DNA from: Azospirillum sp.
Lineage (GTDB): Bacteria > Pseudomonadota > Alphaproteobacteria > Azospirillales > Azospirillaceae
NCBI GenBank assembly: GCA_027486405.1
Contig: JAIXPD010000062.1
Location: 62,001-126,000 of the forward strand
DNA: 64,000 nt
Direction of reading: 5' to 3'
Part shown: piece by piece, positions 42,555 through 51,230 of the stretch
How positions within the stretch are numbered: the first letter of the stretch is position 1
Layout of the letters: each line of letters opens with the position of its first letter
Notes under the pieces: model-generated
Databases searched by the model: none
What the model was told of the DNA's origin: nothing
The model's input: the letters and a program-made list of their open reading frames with translations, nothing else
Translations under genes and position numbers: made by a program

Positions 42555-43469
42555 ATGACGACGCCAACGGTTTCCCCGACGACGGACAGCAGCCACGCCC
42601 CTTCGGCGGCGAATGACCTGCCGTTGCCGGTGCTGCGCAGCGTCGCCGATCTTCGCGCCCAGGTGGCCGCGTGGCGCGCCGCCGGGCAGACGGTGGCTCT
42701 GGTCCCCACCATGGGCGCGCTGCACGACGGCCATCTCGCGTTGGTCCGGCGCGGTCGCGAACTGGCCGATCACGTCATCGCCAGCGTCTTCGTCAACCCG
42801 ACCCAATTCGCCCCGCACGAGGATTTCGACCGTTACCCGCGCGACGAGGCCGGGGACGCGGCGAAGCTGGCCTCGGCGGGCTGCGCGGCGCTGTACGCCC
42901 CCAGCGTGCGCGGCATGTACCCGGAGGGCTTCGCCACCACCATTTCGGTGGGCGGGCCGTCCGAAGGGCTGTGCGGCGCGTTCCGTCCCCAGATGTTCGG
43001 CGGGGTCGCCCTGGTCGTCACCAAACTGTTTTTGCAGGCGCTGCCCGACGTGGCGGTGTTCGGCGAGAAGGACTATCAGCAGTTGATGGTCATCCGCCGT
43101 TTCACCCGCGATCTCGACATTCCGGTGCGGGTGGAGGGGCTGCCGACCGTGCGCGAGGCCGATGGCTTGGCGCTGTCCTCCCGCAACGCCTATCTCAGCG
43201 CCGACGAGCGCGCCCGTGCGCCCGAACTGAACCGGGCCTTGACCGCCGCCGCCGCCGCGCTGTCGGCCGGGGCGGAGTGCGATGGCGCGCTGACCGCCGC
43301 CCGCGCGCGGATCGTGGAGGCCGGTTTCGGCGGCATCGACTATGTCGAGCTGCGCGACGCCGACACGCTGGCCCCGATCACGCGGGTGGAGCGTCCGGCC
43401 CGCCTGCTGGCGGCGGCCTGGTTGGGCAAGGCCCGCCTGATCGACAACGTGCCGGTCCTGCCCGCTTGA
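42555..43469 (+). CDS. panC: Pantothenate synthetase
   Basis: Joins pantoate and beta-alanine with ATP in coenzyme A synthesis. It has 304 residues from ATG 42555. An in-frame ATG at 42534 would add seven residues, and further upstream the frame is not conserved. The nucleotide-binding motif VPTMGALHDGHLALV, VFVNPTQFAPHEDFDRYPR, FGEKDYQQLMVIRR and the KMSKS-like LSSRNAYLS are all present. A Thr/Ser-rich N-terminal leader of about 20 residues is unusual but harmless. panB is not adjacent. Confidence 0.95.
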   Translation: MTTPTVSPTTDSSHAPSAANDLPLPVLRSVADLRAQVAAWRAAGQTVALVPTMGALHDGHLALVRRGRELADHVIASVFVNPTQFAPHEDFDRYPRDEAGDAAKLASAGCAALYAPSVRGMYPEGFATTISVGGPSEGLCGAFRPQMFGGVALVVTKLFLQALPDVAVFGEKDYQQLMVIRRFTRDLDIPVRVEGLPTVREADGLALSSRNAYLSADERARAPELNRALTAAAAALSAGAECDGALTAARARIVEAGFGGIDYVELRDADTLAPITRVERPARLLAAAWLGKARLIDNVPVLPA

Positions 43470-43532
43470 TCGCGGTCGCCTGATCCCTCCGGTTGAGCGC
43501 CTCAGGCGTGGGCAATTGTCACAAGCCTTGAT

Positions 43533-43561
43533 TTGACCGCAGGCACAGCATTCCCTAAAGT
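43533..43561 (+). promoter_or_regulatory. Sigma70-type promoter of the first fliL-like gene
   Basis: TTGACC (43533-43538, five of six), 17-base spacer, TAAAGT (43556-43561, four of six). The predicted transcript start near 43568 excludes the longer upstream reading of the following gene. Confidence 0.5.
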
Positions 43562-43607
43562 GTCAAGACTGGGATCGTTTGAGGTCCCAACTTTTGGAGT
43601 GCTGGCT

Positions 43608-44066
43608 GTGCGGTTGGTTCGACGGAACGCGGACGGGGAAACGGTGTCACTGATGCCGATCATCCTGGCTGGTCTGCTGGTGGCATTGGCCGTTCTGGGC
43701 GCGACCGGTGCCGTGATCGCCAACAAGAACGCGGCCTCCAGCGCCGCGTCGGACAAGCTTGGTCCGAAAAAGAATTACGCGGCCTTGCCGCAGATGACCT
43801 TCACCCTGGGCGGCGGCGACGCGCGTCTGGTCGATGTGAAGGTGCTGCTGGAGGTGGAGCCGACGGTGGACGGCAAGGTGGCCGACCCCTATGTGCCGCG
43901 CATCACCGATCAACTGTCGGACAAAATGCGCCAGATCGATCCCCAGCAATTGACGGGGGCCGATGGGGCCAAGCTGATGAAAAGCACCATCGCCAGCGTT
44001 CTGGACCGCGAGATGCGCAACGTGCGTGTGCGCGAAATCCTGCTTGATCGCTTTGTCGTGCACTGA
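43608..44066 (+). CDS. FliL-family flagellar basal-body protein
   Basis: Inner-membrane protein that sits around the flagellar stator and supports motor torque in characterised species. The likely start is GTG 43608 with GGAG eight bases before, giving 152 residues. One N-terminal membrane helix (LMPIILAGLLVALAVLGATG) precedes a periplasmic domain of FliL type with YAALPQMTFTLGGG, VLLEVEP and YVPRITDQLSDKMRQIDPQQL. No other flagellar gene is adjacent. A second member lies at 50400-50900. Confidence 0.78.
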   Translation: MRLVRRNADGETVSLMPIILAGLLVALAVLGATGAVIANKNAASSAASDKLGPKKNYAALPQMTFTLGGGDARLVDVKVLLEVEPTVDGKVADPYVPRITDQLSDKMRQIDPQQLTGADGAKLMKSTIASVLDREMRNVRVREILLDRFVVH

Positions 44067-44131
44067 TTGGTCGATCACGGCCCCGTGATTGGACGGCGCG
44101 TTCAGCAAATCGCAGGCACACATCACATATG

Positions 44132-44164
44132 ACAAGGGCCGGAGCGTTGCGCTCCGGCCCTTGT
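44132..44164. terminator. Stem-loop between fliL-like gene and DAHP synthase
   Basis: Fifteen-pair stem ACAAGGGCCGGAGCG/CGCTCCGGCCCTTGT with a three-base loop, between convergent genes. T-tracts are short, so efficiency is uncertain. Confidence 0.7.
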
Positions 44165-44182
44165 CGATTCAGTCGGCTGCGG

Positions 44183-45574
44183 TCATTCGGCGGCGGCAGC
44201 GGCGCGACGTTGGGCGTCGCGTTCGCTGCGGCCACGCTTCAACTCGTCGGCCAGCAGGAAGGCCAGCTCCAGCGATTGGCTGGCGTTCAGACGCGGGTCG
44301 CAGGCGGTGTGATAGCGCTGCGCCAGCTTGTGATCGGTGATCGCCTGCGCCCCACCGGTGCATTCGGTCACGTCCTGGCCGGTCAGCTCGAAATGCACGC
44401 CACCGGCGTGGGTCCCTTCGGCCTTGTGCACCTCGAAGAAACCGCGCGCTTCGGCCAGCACCCGTTCCACCGGGCGGGTTTTGTAACCCGTGGTGGATTT
44501 GATGGTGTTGCCGTGCATCGGGTCGCACGACCACACCACGGCGCGGCCCTCGCTCGTCACCTTGCGCAGCAGCGGCGGGAACTTCTCCGCCACCTTGTCC
44601 GATCCCATGCGGACGATCAGGGTCAGGCGGCCCGCCTCGTTCTGCGGGTTCAGGATGTCGATCAGGCGGATCAACTCGTCCGGATCGGTGGTCGGGCCGC
44701 ATTTCAGGCCGATGGGGTTCTTCACCCCACGCAGGAACTCCACATGCGCGCCGTCGGGCTGGCGGGTGCGGTCGCCGATCCACAGCATGTGCGCCGACAC
44801 GTCGTACCAGTCGCCCGTCGTGCTGTCGACGCGGGTCAGGGCCTGTTCGAACGGCAGCAGCAGCGCTTCGTGGCTGGTGAAGAAATCGGTTTCGCGAATC
44901 TGCGGGGTGGTCTCCGCCGTGATGCCGCAGGCTTCCATGAAGGCCAGCGTTTCATCGAGGCGGCTGGCCAGCTCCTGGAAATGCGCACCCGCCGGGGAGC
45001 GTTCGACGAACCCCAAGGTCCACTGATGCACCTTGTGCAGGTCGGCGTAACCGCCCTGGGCAAAGGCGCGCAGCAGGTTCAGCGTGGCCGCCGCCTGGGT
45101 GTAGGCCTGCATCATCCGTTCGGGGTCGGGCACGCGGGAGTCGGCGTTGAAATCGAACCCGTTGATGATGTCGCCCCGGTAGGAGGGCAACGACACGCCG
45201 TCGATGTCCTCCATGTCCGCCGAACGCGGCTTGGCGAACTGCCCGGCCATGCGCCCGACCTTGACGACCGGAATGGCCGCGCCAAAGGTCAGCACGACCG
45301 CCATCTGCAACAGCACACGGAAGGTGTCGCGGATGTTGTTGGGGTGGAATTCGGCGAAGCTTTCGGCGCAATCGCCGCCCTGCAACAGGAACGCCTTGCC
45401 GACGGCGGCGTCGGCCAGCTTGCTTTTCAGCTTGCGGGCTTCCCCGGCGAAGACCAGCGGGGGATAGCTGGCCAGACGCTGTTCGACCGCTTCGACCTTG
45501 GTCAGGTCGGGATAGGTCGGCATCTGCTTTGCCGGTTTCGACCTCCAACTGGCGGGTGTCCAACGCTCGACCAT
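44183..45574 (-). CDS. aroG: Class II 3-deoxy-7-phosphoheptulonate (DAHP) synthase
   Basis: First enzyme of the shikimate pathway. It condenses phosphoenolpyruvate and erythrose 4-phosphate. At 463 residues it matches the plant/Mycobacterium-like class II (AroA-II) rather than the shorter class I enzymes. Landmarks are [14 protein letters not shown] (metal-binding Cys), [46 protein letters not shown], and CDPMHGNTI near the C-terminus. It converges on the fliL-like gene with a shared stem-loop. Confidence 0.96.
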   Translation of the reverse strand: MVERWTPASWRSKPAKQMPTYPDLTKVEAVEQRLASYPPLVFAGEARKLKSKLADAAVGKAFLLQGGDCAESFAEFHPNNIRDTFRVLLQMAVVLTFGAAIPVVKVGRMAGQFAKPRSADMEDIDGVSLPSYRGDIINGFDFNADSRVPDPERMMQAYTQAAATLNLLRAFAQGGYADLHKVHQWTLGFVERSPAGAHFQELASRLDETLAFMEACGITAETTPQIRETDFFTSHEALLLPFEQALTRVDSTTGDWYDVSAHMLWIGDRTRQPDGAHVEFLRGVKNPIGLKCGPTTDPDELIRLIDILNPQNEAGRLTLIVRMGSDKVAEKFPPLLRKVTSEGRAVVWSCDPMHGNTIKSTTGYKTRPVERVLAEARGFFEVHKAEGTHAGGVHFELTGQDVTECTGGAQAITDHKLAQRYHTACDPRLNASQSLELAFLLADELKRGRSERDAQRRAAAAAE

Positions 45575-45805
45575 GACTCGCCTGCTCTTCCTTGACGGGT
45601 GGTGACTGCTGCAATTCGGGCATTAGGCCGATGTTCGGCCCAAGGGGTCAACCCTATAGCCCGATTCGCGGTAACTTTTCCACAGTTTCAGGGGAAACAT
45701 TGGCAACGCTCGACAAGATCATCCGGGGCAAATGAACCGTGGCACGCGGCGGGTTGGGCCGTATACAACAGGGCTGCTTTGTTTCTGTTTCCGAGGAATC
45801 CGCCG

Positions 45806-47167
45806 GTGAAGCCCTCCGCATGGCCGTCCTATTGGATGAATCTGTTGTCGGTCTATGGCGACCGCCGGGTGCTGGCGATTCTGTTCCTGGGCTTTTCCGA
45901 AGGCTTGCCGCTGGCGCTGACCGGATCGACCCTGAACGTCTGGCTGCGGGAGGAGGGGGTCAGCAAGACCGGAATCGGCCTGTTTGCGCTTGTCACCTTG
46001 CCTTACGCTCTGAAATTCCTGTGGGCACCGCTGATCGACCGGCTGCGCCTGCCCGTTCTCACCCGGTTGTTCGGGCGGCGGCGCGGCTGGGCGCTGGTCA
46101 CGCAGGCCGGGTTGATCGTGGCCTTGCTCGGGCTGTCGGCGACCGATCCGGGGACGCAACTCTGGTGGACGGCGCTGTTCGCGGTGGCGGTGGCCTTCTG
46201 CTCGGCCAGTCAGGACATCGTCGTCGACGCCTATCGGGTGGAGGTGCTGGACGAGAATCGGCAGGCCGCCGGGGCCGCCGTTCTGGTGCTCGGCTATCGC
46301 TTCGGCATGCTGGCGGCAGGGGCGGGGGCGCTGTTCATCGCCGAGTTCCACGGCTGGCGTGTGGCCTATGAGGCGATGGCGGCGCTGGTGCTGGTCGGCA
46401 TGGTGACGATCCTGGTCAACCGCGAACCGAATGTCGCGGTGACGCCGGAATCGCTGGAGCGCGAACGGCAGGTCGCCGCCTGGCTGGCGGCGCGCCCGCA
46501 TCTGTCGGGCCGGATGGCCCGTTTGTTGGCCTGGCTCTATGGCGCGGTGGTGGCGCCCTTCGCCCAATTCATGAGTCGGCGCGGCTGGGTGGTGATGCTG
46601 GCCTTCATCGCCACCTACAAGCTGGGGGAGGTGCTGGCGGGCGTGATGTCGGCCCCCTTCTACGTCGATCTGGGTTTCAGCAAGGCCGAAATCGCCGCCG
46701 TCACCAAGCTGTTCGGCCTGTGGGCAACGATCATCGGCGGTTTGCTGGGCGGGCTGTTGGTTGGCCGGGTCGGGGTGCTGCACGGCCTGATGGTCGGCGG
46801 CGTCCTGCAAATGGTGTCCAACATCAGCTATGTGATGCTCGCCTGGGCCGGTCACGACGTGTCGGCGCTGGCGGTGACGGTGGCGGTGGAGAATGTGTGC
46901 GGCGGCATCGCCACGGCGGCTTTCGTCGCCTATCTGTCCAGCCTGTGCAACGTTGCCTACACCGCGACGCAATACGCGCTGTTGTCCAGCTTCTACAAGC
47001 TGGGGGGTGATCTGTTCGGGGCCAGCTCCGGCTGGTTGGCCGACCGGATGGATTGGGTCAGCTTCTTCCTGCTGTCGATGGCCGGTGCGGTTCCGGCGTT
47101 GCTTCTGTTGACCCGCCTGATCGCCATGGACAATCGGCCCGTCACCGTCGCGGTGCACGCCGATTGA
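45806..47167 (+). CDS. ampG: AmpG-family muropeptide MFS transporter
   Basis: Probable importer of anhydro-muropeptides for cell-wall recycling. I choose GTG at 45806, with GAGGA eight bases upstream, giving 453 residues. The upstream frame runs into the promoter region of the divergent DAHP synthase. About twelve membrane helices are visible. The AmpG-like N-terminal pattern LGFSEGLPLALTGSTLNVWL, the loop KFLWAPLIDR and the motif SASQDIVVDAYRVE are diagnostic. No ampD or beta-lactamase gene is near. Confidence 0.9.
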   Translation: MKPSAWPSYWMNLLSVYGDRRVLAILFLGFSEGLPLALTGSTLNVWLREEGVSKTGIGLFALVTLPYALKFLWAPLIDRLRLPVLTRLFGRRRGWALVTQAGLIVALLGLSATDPGTQLWWTALFAVAVAFCSASQDIVVDAYRVEVLDENRQAAGAAVLVLGYRFGMLAAGAGALFIAEFHGWRVAYEAMAALVLVGMVTILVNREPNVAVTPESLERERQVAAWLAARPHLSGRMARLLAWLYGAVVAPFAQFMSRRGWVVMLAFIATYKLGEVLAGVMSAPFYVDLGFSKAEIAAVTKLFGLWATIIGGLLGGLLVGRVGVLHGLMVGGVLQMVSNISYVMLAWAGHDVSALAVTVAVENVCGGIATAAFVAYLSSLCNVAYTATQYALLSSFYKLGGDLFGASSGWLADRMDWVSFFLLSMAGAVPALLLLTRLIAMDNRPVTVAVHAD

Positions 47168-47293
47168 TGGACGATGGCTGCGCGTCATGCGCTGGTGTGT
47201 TGATAATATTTGCGAGTTTCAGCCTTTAAACAGAATGGAAACACCACTGTAACGACATATCTCTTTATAGAATTGCTCTCATTGCGTTAAATG

Positions 47294-47316
47294 GGAACGC
47301 CGGTCCGTGGCGTTCC
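47294..47316. promoter_or_regulatory. 8-7-8 inverted repeat upstream of the c-type cytochrome-like gene
   Basis: GGAACGCC and GGCGTTCC flank seven bases, 62 bases before the ATG at 47378. A third partial copy (GGGAACGC) follows at about 47326. The region just upstream (47215-47290) is AT-rich and is likely to hold the promoter. The dyad could be an operator or an mRNA leader hairpin. Confidence 0.4.
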
Positions 47317-47377
47317 TGTGGGAGCGGGAACGCGTTGTCATCACCCGACCGGTTCAAAACACAGGAAGGGGACAACG

Positions 47378-48766
47378 ATGACGTCACGGGCGTTTGCCAT
47401 GGCCCAGACCATGGCGGTGGCGGGACTGATGGGTGTTGGTGCCGCTTCGACGGCGCAGGCCCAGATCACGCCGGTCGATATTCCGGCCAGCTATGGCATC
47501 GGGACCCAGGCCACCACGATCCAGGGCTGGGTCGCCAACAACCAGCAGGACCAGATCCGTGCGCATGGTTGGACTATTTGGTCCGGACTGAACGCGCCGT
47601 CGGGCCAGACCCACAACGGGGCAGCGCTGCCGGTGTGGGAAACCTGGCTGGGCACGGAGGAGGCCTTTTCCACCACCTCCAACGCGTCGGTGCTGAACGC
47701 GGACAAAAAGACGGTGAAGGCCCCGGCCCGTCACTTCGTCAAGCCGCACCAGTTCGGCCATCTGGCGGCGTTGACCGGCAAAGCCGCCAAGAACGCGGCG
47801 GCCGACACGCAGGTGGTGTCCTTCAACAAATTCAGCCCGTCGGCCGCCAGCTTCATCGCGGCCCCCCAGACCATCGCCGGGTTGAGCGGCACCTACAGCA
47901 TCAACACCAAGGCCGGGTTGAACACGCTGAACGGCGCGTGGCCCACCACCGTTCCCACGACCAACCGGTCGATCAATGATTTCCCGGTGGACGCGGCGGA
48001 ACTGAAGCCGGTGTTCGGCGTCGTTGCCCAGAAGGGCATGACCCCGATGCCGCTGTGGCAAGGGCCAAAGCAGGCGACCAACGCGACCAACCCGACGCCG
48101 GACACCTGGAAAACCTGCGTGGCGGTGGACCCGGCGGGCAGCGGTGGCATCGTGCCGGTGGCCAACAGCCCGCTGACCAGCGCCCAAGTGACCGCCCTGA
48201 ACGCCCAGGCCAAGCAAGCCGGTCTGGCCTGCACCATCGGCTATTACGCCCCGCTCAGCGTGCTCTACAATTTCCAACTCTCGGCCGCCGAAGCCGCCGC
48301 GATCCAGGCCGCGCAGGGGTTGAAGGCGTCGGCGGGGGATTACGCCGCGCTGTTGGCCATGCACGTCAACACGAAGGAAATTCCCTTCTGGACCTGGCAG
48401 ACCTTCTATTGGCAGCCCGGCCCGGACACGCCGAACAAATTCCCGGGTTCCAAGGCGGACGCCCCGTCCACCCTGCCAGCCCCGTTCAACAACTACGCCA
48501 TGTGCACCAGCTACAGCCAAACCATTCCGGTCAACAGCAGCACGATGGCGCTCTGCTTCAACCCGTATCTGGAAACCTCGGCGGACATTCCGGCGGGCAT
48601 CACGTCCAACTGCGTGAGCTGCCACGCGCTGGCCGGTGTGGGCAAGGGGCCGACCTATCCGGCCAACTACAAGGCCCCGATCAACCTCTTCGCCAACAAG
48701 TCCTATTTCACCAACGCGTCCACCCGGACCGATTTTTCGTGGGCGGTGGCCAGCCCGCCGAATTGA
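47378..48766 (+). CDS. Exported protein with a single haem-c motif, function unknown
   Basis: A 462-residue protein from ATG 47378 with AGGAAGGGG just upstream. A Sec signal peptide ends at STAQAQ. The body is Trp-, Asn- and Thr-rich. A single CVSCH motif near residue 416 would bind one covalent haem if cytochrome c maturation acts on it. Downstream Met and aromatic residues are available, but no clear axial Met motif is seen. Two further Cys (in WKTCVAV and LACTIGYY) and the pair around YAMCTSY/MALCFNP may form disulphides. I know similar proteins only as cytochrome-c family hypotheticals. It is flanked by its own leader with an inverted repeat and stands alone. Confidence 0.75.
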   Translation: MTSRAFAMAQTMAVAGLMGVGAASTAQAQITPVDIPASYGIGTQATTIQGWVANNQQDQIRAHGWTIWSGLNAPSGQTHNGAALPVWETWLGTEEAFSTTSNASVLNADKKTVKAPARHFVKPHQFGHLAALTGKAAKNAAADTQVVSFNKFSPSAASFIAAPQTIAGLSGTYSINTKAGLNTLNGAWPTTVPTTNRSINDFPVDAAELKPVFGVVAQKGMTPMPLWQGPKQATNATNPTPDTWKTCVAVDPAGSGGIVPVANSPLTSAQVTALNAQAKQAGLACTIGYYAPLSVLYNFQLSAAEAAAIQAAQGLKASAGDYAALLAMHVNTKEIPFWTWQTFYWQPGPDTPNKFPGSKADAPSTLPAPFNNYAMCTSYSQTIPVNSSTMALCFNPYLETSADIPAGITSNCVSCHALAGVGKGPTYPANYKAPINLFANKSYFTNASTRTDFSWAVASPPN

Positions 48767-48854
48767 TCGGCCAACCTTGGTTCGGACATGTTGATCGGCT
48801 GACGGTCGGTCGGCGGCGCGTTCCATCGGACACGCGCCGCCGACCCGCGTCGGA

Positions 48855-50216
48855 TCAGGCCGGATCGGGGGCCTTTTCGCGCATCAGCACGAATTCCTCG
48901 GCGGTGGAGGGGTGCAGGGCGATGGTGCGGTCGAAATCGCGTTTCGTCGCCCCGCAATTCAGGGCGATGCCCAGCGCCTGCATCATCTCCGGCGCGTCCA
49001 TGCCCATCATGTGGCAGCCCAACACGCGTTGGGTCTCGCCATCGACGACCAGCTTCATCAGCACCCGCTCGTCCCGACCGGACAAGGTGTGCTTCATCGG
49101 GCGGAACCCGGCCTTGTAGATGTCCACCTTGGCGTGGGTGGCGCGGGCCTGCGCCTCGTTCAGCCCGACGGTGCCGATCGGCGGGATGGAGAACACCGCC
49201 GTCGGCACGTTGTCGTAGCCGATGCGGGTCGGGGTGTCGTTGAACAGCGTTTCGGCCAGCGCCCGCCCTTCGGCGATGGCGATGGGGGTCAGCGCCATCC
49301 GGTTGGTCACGTCGCCGATGGCGTACACGCTGTCCACGCTGGTGCGCGACCACTCATCGACCGGGATCGCCCCGGCCTTGTCCAGCGTCACGCCGATGCT
49401 CTCCAGCCCCAGCCCCTGGGTGTTGGGGTGGCGGCCGGTGGCGGCCATGACCAGCCCGACGTCGTGGGTATGGCCGTGATGGTCGGTGACGCGGTAGCCG
49501 TCGGCGGTCTTTTCGATCTTTGTTGGGCGTGTGCCGGACAGAACGCGGATGCCGCGCTTGGTCATCTCCCCTTCCAGGGCGATGCGGATGTCGTCGTCAA
49601 AGCCGTTCAGCAGATGCTCGCCGCGAATCATCAGGCTGACGTCGGCCCCCAGGCCCCGGAAGATCCCGGCGAACTCCACGGCGATGTAACCGCCGCCCAG
49701 GATCAGCACCGATGCGGGCAGGGTCGGCAGGTCCAGCGCCTCGTTCGAGGTGACGGCGTGCTCGATCCCCTCGATGTTCGGCTTGGTCGGCCAGCCGCCG
49801 GTCGCGATCAGGATGCGGCGGGCGGTGTAGCGGCGGCCGTCCACCTCCACCGTGTGGGGATCGACGATGCGGCCAAAGGAGTTAAACAGGGTGACGCCCG
49901 AGTTTTTCAGCATCGTGATGTAGATGCCGTTCAGCCGGTCGATCTCCGTGTTCTTGCGGGCGATCAGGCTGGGCCAGTCGAAGGCGGGAGTCTGCGCGTC
50001 CCAGCCATAGCCGCGCGCGTCCTCGAAGCCGTCGCGGTATTGGGCGGCGTAGACCAGCAGCTTTTTCGGCACGCAGCCGCGAATGACGCAGGTGCCGCCG
50101 ACGCGGCTGCCCTCGCAGATCGCCACCTTGGCCCCATAGGAGGCGGCGCGGCGGCTGGCGGCGACGCCGCCCGAACCGGCGCCGATGGTGAACAGGTCAA
50201 AATCGAACTCGGCCAA
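48855..50216 (-). CDS. gor: Glutathione-disulphide reductase
   Basis: NADPH-dependent flavoenzyme keeping glutathione reduced. I choose TTG at 50216 because AAGGAG lies six bases upstream, giving 453 residues. The frame extends 18 residues further without a site. FAD-binding GAGSGGVAASRRAA, the redox-active disulphide in GGTCVIRGCVPKKLL, the NADPH-binding GGGYIAVEFAGIFRGLG, AIGDVTNR, and the C-terminal catalytic HPSTAEEFV are all present. The CVIRGC form is typical of alphaproteobacterial Gor. No adjacent partner gene is evident. Confidence 0.95.
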   Translation of the reverse strand: MAEFDFDLFTIGAGSGGVAASRRAASYGAKVAICEGSRVGGTCVIRGCVPKKLLVYAAQYRDGFEDARGYGWDAQTPAFDWPSLIARKNTEIDRLNGIYITMLKNSGVTLFNSFGRIVDPHTVEVDGRRYTARRILIATGGWPTKPNIEGIEHAVTSNEALDLPTLPASVLILGGGYIAVEFAGIFRGLGADVSLMIRGEHLLNGFDDDIRIALEGEMTKRGIRVLSGTRPTKIEKTADGYRVTDHHGHTHDVGLVMAATGRHPNTQGLGLESIGVTLDKAGAIPVDEWSRTSVDSVYAIGDVTNRMALTPIAIAEGRALAETLFNDTPTRIGYDNVPTAVFSIPPIGTVGLNEAQARATHAKVDIYKAGFRPMKHTLSGRDERVLMKLVVDGETQRVLGCHMMGMDAPEMMQALGIALNCGATKRDFDRTIALHPSTAEEFVLMREKAPDPA

Positions 50217-50399
50217 GGCCGTCTCCTTCCGCTGCGCTGTCTCTGGCCCGCTCGCACCCGGTGTTGACACCCAGTGCTGACCGCCGTCGGCGGCGACCGG
50301 CGCGGAGTGTTCCGCATTCCGCCGAACCTGTCGAGAGAGCCAGACGCAGGATATGGGGCGGGGCGGGTCGATGAAAAGAGCGCGCGGGCGCAGGGCGGG

Positions 50400-50900
50400 T
50401 CAGCGCAACAGCATGTCCTGAACCAGAACCTGCCGGATTTTCAACGGGCGCATCGCCTTGTTGGCGGCGAATCCCAGAACGTCCTTGATGTAATGCGGGC
50501 CGTCCTGGCCGCGCAGCTCGTTGGGATCGACGTCCAGCATCCGCACGCTCATGGCGTCGGCGATGTGCGGCAGATAGGGTTTCACCTTGTCCAACGGGAC
50601 GGAGGGGTCCAGTTCCAGCACGACGCGCAGCTTCAGTTCGCGCAGCCGTTCGCCGTCGCGCAGGGTGAAGCTCATCGTCGGCATGGTGGCGTAGGAGGGT
50701 TGAAGGCCAGCGACGGTTTTGGCGGGAACAGCGCCGGTGTGCGCGGCGGTGGCGGGCTTCAGCATCAGGGCACCACCGGCCCCGGCGGCGGTCAAGGCCA
50801 CGATCAACAGAAACAGGATCGGCAGGATGCGACGCCCGGCGGGTTCCCCGTCCAGCGCTGGGTTCGCTGGGGGTTGATGGGCCGCCGCCGCCATCACCAT
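50400..50900 (-). CDS. FliL-like protein, second copy
   Basis: A 166-residue membrane protein (ATG 50900, or 50894 in the same frame). A Pro-rich cytosolic leader, one membrane helix (ILPILFLLIVALTAAGAGG) and a periplasmic domain match the FliL fold. TMPTMSFTLRDGERLRELKL, VVLELDPSVPLDKVKPYLP and IADAMSVRMLDVDPNEL align in layout with the protein at 43608-44066. The C-terminal VLVQDMLLR parallels that copy's ILLDRFVVH. It is an orphan, divergent from the nicotinate phosphoribosyltransferase gene. Confidence 0.75.
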   Translation of the reverse strand: MVMAAAAHQPPANPALDGEPAGRRILPILFLLIVALTAAGAGGALMLKPATAAHTGAVPAKTVAGLQPSYATMPTMSFTLRDGERLRELKLRVVLELDPSVPLDKVKPYLPHIADAMSVRMLDVDPNELRGQDGPHYIKDVLGFAANKAMRPLKIRQVLVQDMLLR

Positions 50901-51230
50901 GCTGTTGATCCTGTCGTCATCGCCCGATTGCCCAGTTGATCTTGATCGTTTCTGATTTGACCTTACGGGACCGGAAGAGAGGCGTCAAATATCGGTATTT
51001 TATACTGTTTTGTCGGACTGTTTTGACTGTGGGTGCATTTGTATTTCTCGAAAAGACCGATGATATTTGTGTGGCATTCGATCAAAAGGCGATTGTGGGG
51101 CTGTGACGCCCGTGCAACCCTGGCATCAGGAGCGGGGCGGACCGATGGGAAGTCTCTTCCCCCCGGCGGTCGGGCCGTATAATGCTGACCGCCCGATCAG
51201 CCAGCAGGGCGGAAGACGAAGGCACAGGCG
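50901..51230. other. Intergenic region between the second fliL-like gene and pncB
   Basis: This 330-base stretch has an AT-rich centre (about 50950-51110), so promoters for both divergent genes are likely here. On the minus strand ACCGATAT (near 50992) resembles a flagellar sigma28 -10 element, but no matching -35 element is at the right distance. No coding sequence is supported. Confidence 0.5.

Noticed and set aside
50980..51010. Flagellar sigma28 promoter for the second fliL-like gene
   Set aside because: Only the -10-like ACCGATAT matches. No TAAA element occurs at the required distance.
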